Assembly: GCA_022013205.1 (NCBI GenBank)
Contig: JAKLQT010000171.1
Location: 1-5,640 of the forward strand
DNA from: Candidatus Omnitrophota bacterium
Lineage (GTDB): Bacteria; Omnitrophota; Gorgyraeia; B26-G9
Direction of reading: 5' to 3'
Length of the DNA: 5,640 nucleotides
The notes beneath the pieces were generated by a model, which was not told the DNA's origin, did no database searches, and saw only the letters and a program-made list of their open reading frames with translations. Shown in pieces: positions 4,503-5,640 of the stretch. Each line of letters starts with the position of its first letter. Position 1 is the first letter of the stretch. A program made the position numbers and the translations under genes.

Positions 4503-4916
4503 TTGATCAAAAGCTTAGCACTGAGTAAGGAAATTTCTGTTGTAGTTGTGAACGAGATAGGCGCTTTATCGAGGATGACGTCTTTTTTAGTTAATCACGG
4601 TATTAATTTAGAAGCTATCGCCGGATATTCCAATAATATCGGAGACCAGGCAGGGCTTATGTTCATAACCAACGATAACGTCTCTGCGGTTGAGGCTTTA
4701 GCAAGCAGTGGTTATACAGATACAAAAGAAAATGAAGTGATAATAGTCGAACTTGAAAATACTCCTGGCGCGCTAAAAAATATTTCTGAGAGGCTGGCGC
4801 AAAACAATATAAATATTACCTATATTTACTGCACAACATGCATGGGAGGATGCCCTGCTAAAATAATACTTTCTACTACGGATAATCTAAAAGCAATAAG
4901 CGTTCTCAGTTCGTAG
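4503..4916 (+). CDS. Tandem ACT-domain protein, likely amino-acid sensor
   Basis: A 137-residue cytoplasmic protein made of two ACT domains and little else: residues about 10-70 (ISVVVVNEIGALSRMTSFLV) and about 78-135 (VIIVELENTPGALKNISERL). Stand-alone tandem ACT proteins are thought to bind amino acids and regulate other proteins, but the ligand and partner are not evident here. The start is TTG at 4503, fixed by AGGAGG at 4489-4494, 8 nt upstream; the next in-frame Met is at residue 25, inside the domain. Odd feature: the strand after NITYIY in the second domain carries Cys110, Cys113 and Cys117 in YCTTCMGGCPAK, a CX2CX3C cluster where related proteins normally have small or aromatic residues. 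serA, the other ACT gene in the window, is 3 kb upstream and separately transcribed. Family call is firm; role unknown. Confidence 0.9.
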   Translation: MIKSLALSKEISVVVVNEIGALSRMTSFLVNHGINLEAIAGYSNNIGDQAGLMFITNDNVSAVEALASSGYTDTKENEVIIVELENTPGALKNISERLAQNNINITYIYCTTCMGGCPAKIILSTTDNLKAISVLSS

Positions 4917-4919
4917 AGC

Positions 4920-5006
4920 ATGAAAATAGCGCTGGTTCATTCCCCCTATACACATAAGATTTTTTCAGAAAATCTGAGCACTGTTGATTTTTTAATATTT
5001 GAATAG
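4920..5006 (+). pseudogene. Possible 5' stump of a cobalamin-binding/radical SAM-type gene
   Basis: A 28-codon frame starts 3 nt after the ACT gene stop. It reads MKIALVHSPYTHKIF then SENLSTVD, and ends FLIFE before a TAG. The first 23 residues look strikingly like the N-terminus of B12-binding-domain radical SAM proteins, where a MKIALV-type first strand and a Pro-Tyr loop are common. After VD the resemblance stops, and a promoter for the next gene overlaps the end. I infer a gene truncated by deletion, leaving its first codons. The resemblance is from memory. A real short peptide or a chance frame are the alternatives. No Shine-Dalgarno is obvious; translational coupling to the ACT gene would be needed. 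Confidence 0.4.
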
Positions 5007-5026
5007 CCCTCTTTTTGCTGTATAAT
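4999..5026 (+). promoter_or_regulatory. Promoter for the PilT-like ATPase gene
   Basis: TTGAAT (4999-5004) and an exact TATAAT (5021-5026) have a 16-nt spacer. Transcription would start near 5033, leaving a leader of about 60 nt to the GTG at 5094. The -35 overlaps the end of the upstream gene stump. Confidence 0.65.
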
Positions 5027-5093
5027 AAAAAAAAGCACACAGATTAAAGCGTATAAAAGCGTTGATCTCCATATTTTAAATGAGAGGCATATA

Positions 5094-5640
5094 GTGGATG
5101 ATTTGATGTATGATTTAAAGCCGAATGAAGAGATTGCTATGCCTTCTGGCGAAAAAAGGCTTCCGGAAAAATTTATAGGCACAACAGGGCAGGGGCAATG
5201 CAGGGTAGAGGCGCCCCAGAGGATAAGCCAGGATAACTCTGTAGAGGAGATCCTTTGTTTCGCGCGCAAGCTTAAAGCCTCTGATGTGCATTTTTCCGCA
5301 GGCAAGGAAATATTTTTTAAAATAAACGGCATATTAAAAATGCAAACTGAAGACAAACTTAGCCAGGAGGCAGTAGTACTCTTTGTTGATGCTTTATTGA
5401 ACTCTGAGCAAAAAAAGATCTTAGAATCAAGGCGTGATATCGAGCTTATGCATGTGATCGAAGGATTGGGTAGATTTAGAATTTCTATAATGCATAAGAC
5501 GCCGGGGATTGATTTAACCATAAGGCTTATACCTGAAAAACTCTATACTTTTGAAGAAACCGGTATGCCTGAGGCATGCCGGGAATTATTAAAATGGTCT
5601 CAAGGACTGGTTTTAATTACAGGCCCTATCGGATGCGGGA
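5094..5640 (+). CDS. pilT: PilT-like type IV pilus ATPase, 5' part, cut by window end
   Basis: The first 182 residues of a hexameric secretion-type ATPase of the PilT group, which powers pilus retraction or related motion at the inner membrane. After about 50 residues of unconserved N-terminal sequence come SVEEILCFARKLKASDVHFSAG (split in the family as the SDLHLSAG signature, here SDVHFSAG at 63-70), FKING (75-79), a DIEL segment at 115-118, GRFRISI (126-132) and TIRLIP (142-147). The window ends in the Walker A motif GPIGCG at 177-182, whose Lys codon begins at 5640. PilT normally has GPTGSGK, so Ile and Cys replace Thr and Ser. The start is GTG at 5094, with GAGAGG at 5082-5087; the frame is open back to 5007 but offers no earlier ATG, GTG or TTG. 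The Walker B, His box and arginine fingers lie beyond the window, so PilT, PilU or a relative cannot be separated. Confidence 0.85.
   Translation, partial: MDDLMYDLKPNEEIAMPSGEKRLPEKFIGTTGQGQCRVEAPQRISQDNSVEEILCFARKLKASDVHFSAGKEIFFKINGILKMQTEDKLSQEAVVLFVDALLNSEQKKILESRRDIELMHVIEGLGRFRISIMHKTPGIDLTIRLIPEKLYTFEETGMPEACRELLKWSQGLVLITGPIGCG

Noticed and set aside
4957..4993. AGATTTT/AAAATCT hairpin with a later T6 run as terminator of the ACT gene
   Set aside because: The stem is only 7 bp and AT-rich, and the T-run starts 12 nt after it, so it does not have terminator geometry.
4946..5521. 191-codon minus-strand open frame opposite the PilT-like gene
   Set aside because: The plus strand here has clear PilT motifs, a promoter and a ribosome site; the minus frame has no recognisable domain and is a shadow.
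1..5640. CRISPR array, tRNA or rRNA genes
   Set aside because: No regular repeat-spacer pattern was found, and no cloverleaf or conserved rRNA segment was recognised on either strand.

Overview
The window is bacterial chromosomal DNA, moderately AT-rich, with consensus sigma70-type promoters, strong AGGAGG-type ribosome binding sites and one GTG and one TTG start. The secreted protein and the type IV pilus-type ATPase fit a Gram-negative-type or diderm bacterium. The protein style (short SerA with one ACT domain, tandem-ACT protein, PilT-like ATPase) reminds me of uncultivated anaerobes such as Omnitrophota. This placement is an impression from memory, not a result.

Layout. Positions 1-312 are non-coding and rich in inverted repeats, including a perfect 24-bp palindrome. 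Next comes serA (313-1482), D-3-phosphoglycerate dehydrogenase with a C-terminal ACT domain. A perfect-consensus promoter (1533-1561) then drives a leader of about 117 nt into a cold-shock protein gene (1685-1885). The leader can fold as a terminator-like hairpin followed by seven T, or as a mutually exclusive alternative hairpin, and it carries a 12-codon ORF crossing the terminator. A strong intrinsic terminator (1897-1930) separates csp from a DEAD-box RNA helicase gene (1968-3548) that has no clear promoter or Shine-Dalgarno site of its own. csp and deaD together look like an RNA-chaperone and helicase cold-response pair. A small exported protein (3959-3564, minus strand) converges on the helicase gene.

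Positions 3960-4502 have no gene. They hold the minus-strand promoter, a candidate 312-bp MITE-like element (4103-4414) with imperfect terminal inverted repeats, near-identical flanking direct repeats and a GC-rich internal palindrome, and then a strong promoter for the next gene. That gene (4503-4916, TTG start) encodes a tandem ACT-domain protein with an unusual cysteine cluster. It is followed 3 nt later by a 28-codon ORF that looks like the 5' stump of a cobalamin-binding/radical SAM-type gene. A further promoter leads into a PilT-like ATPase gene (GTG 5094) that runs off the window inside its Walker A motif.

No complete new system is evident. The most promising items are the csp leader (possible attenuator), the MITE-like element and the gene stump after the ACT gene.
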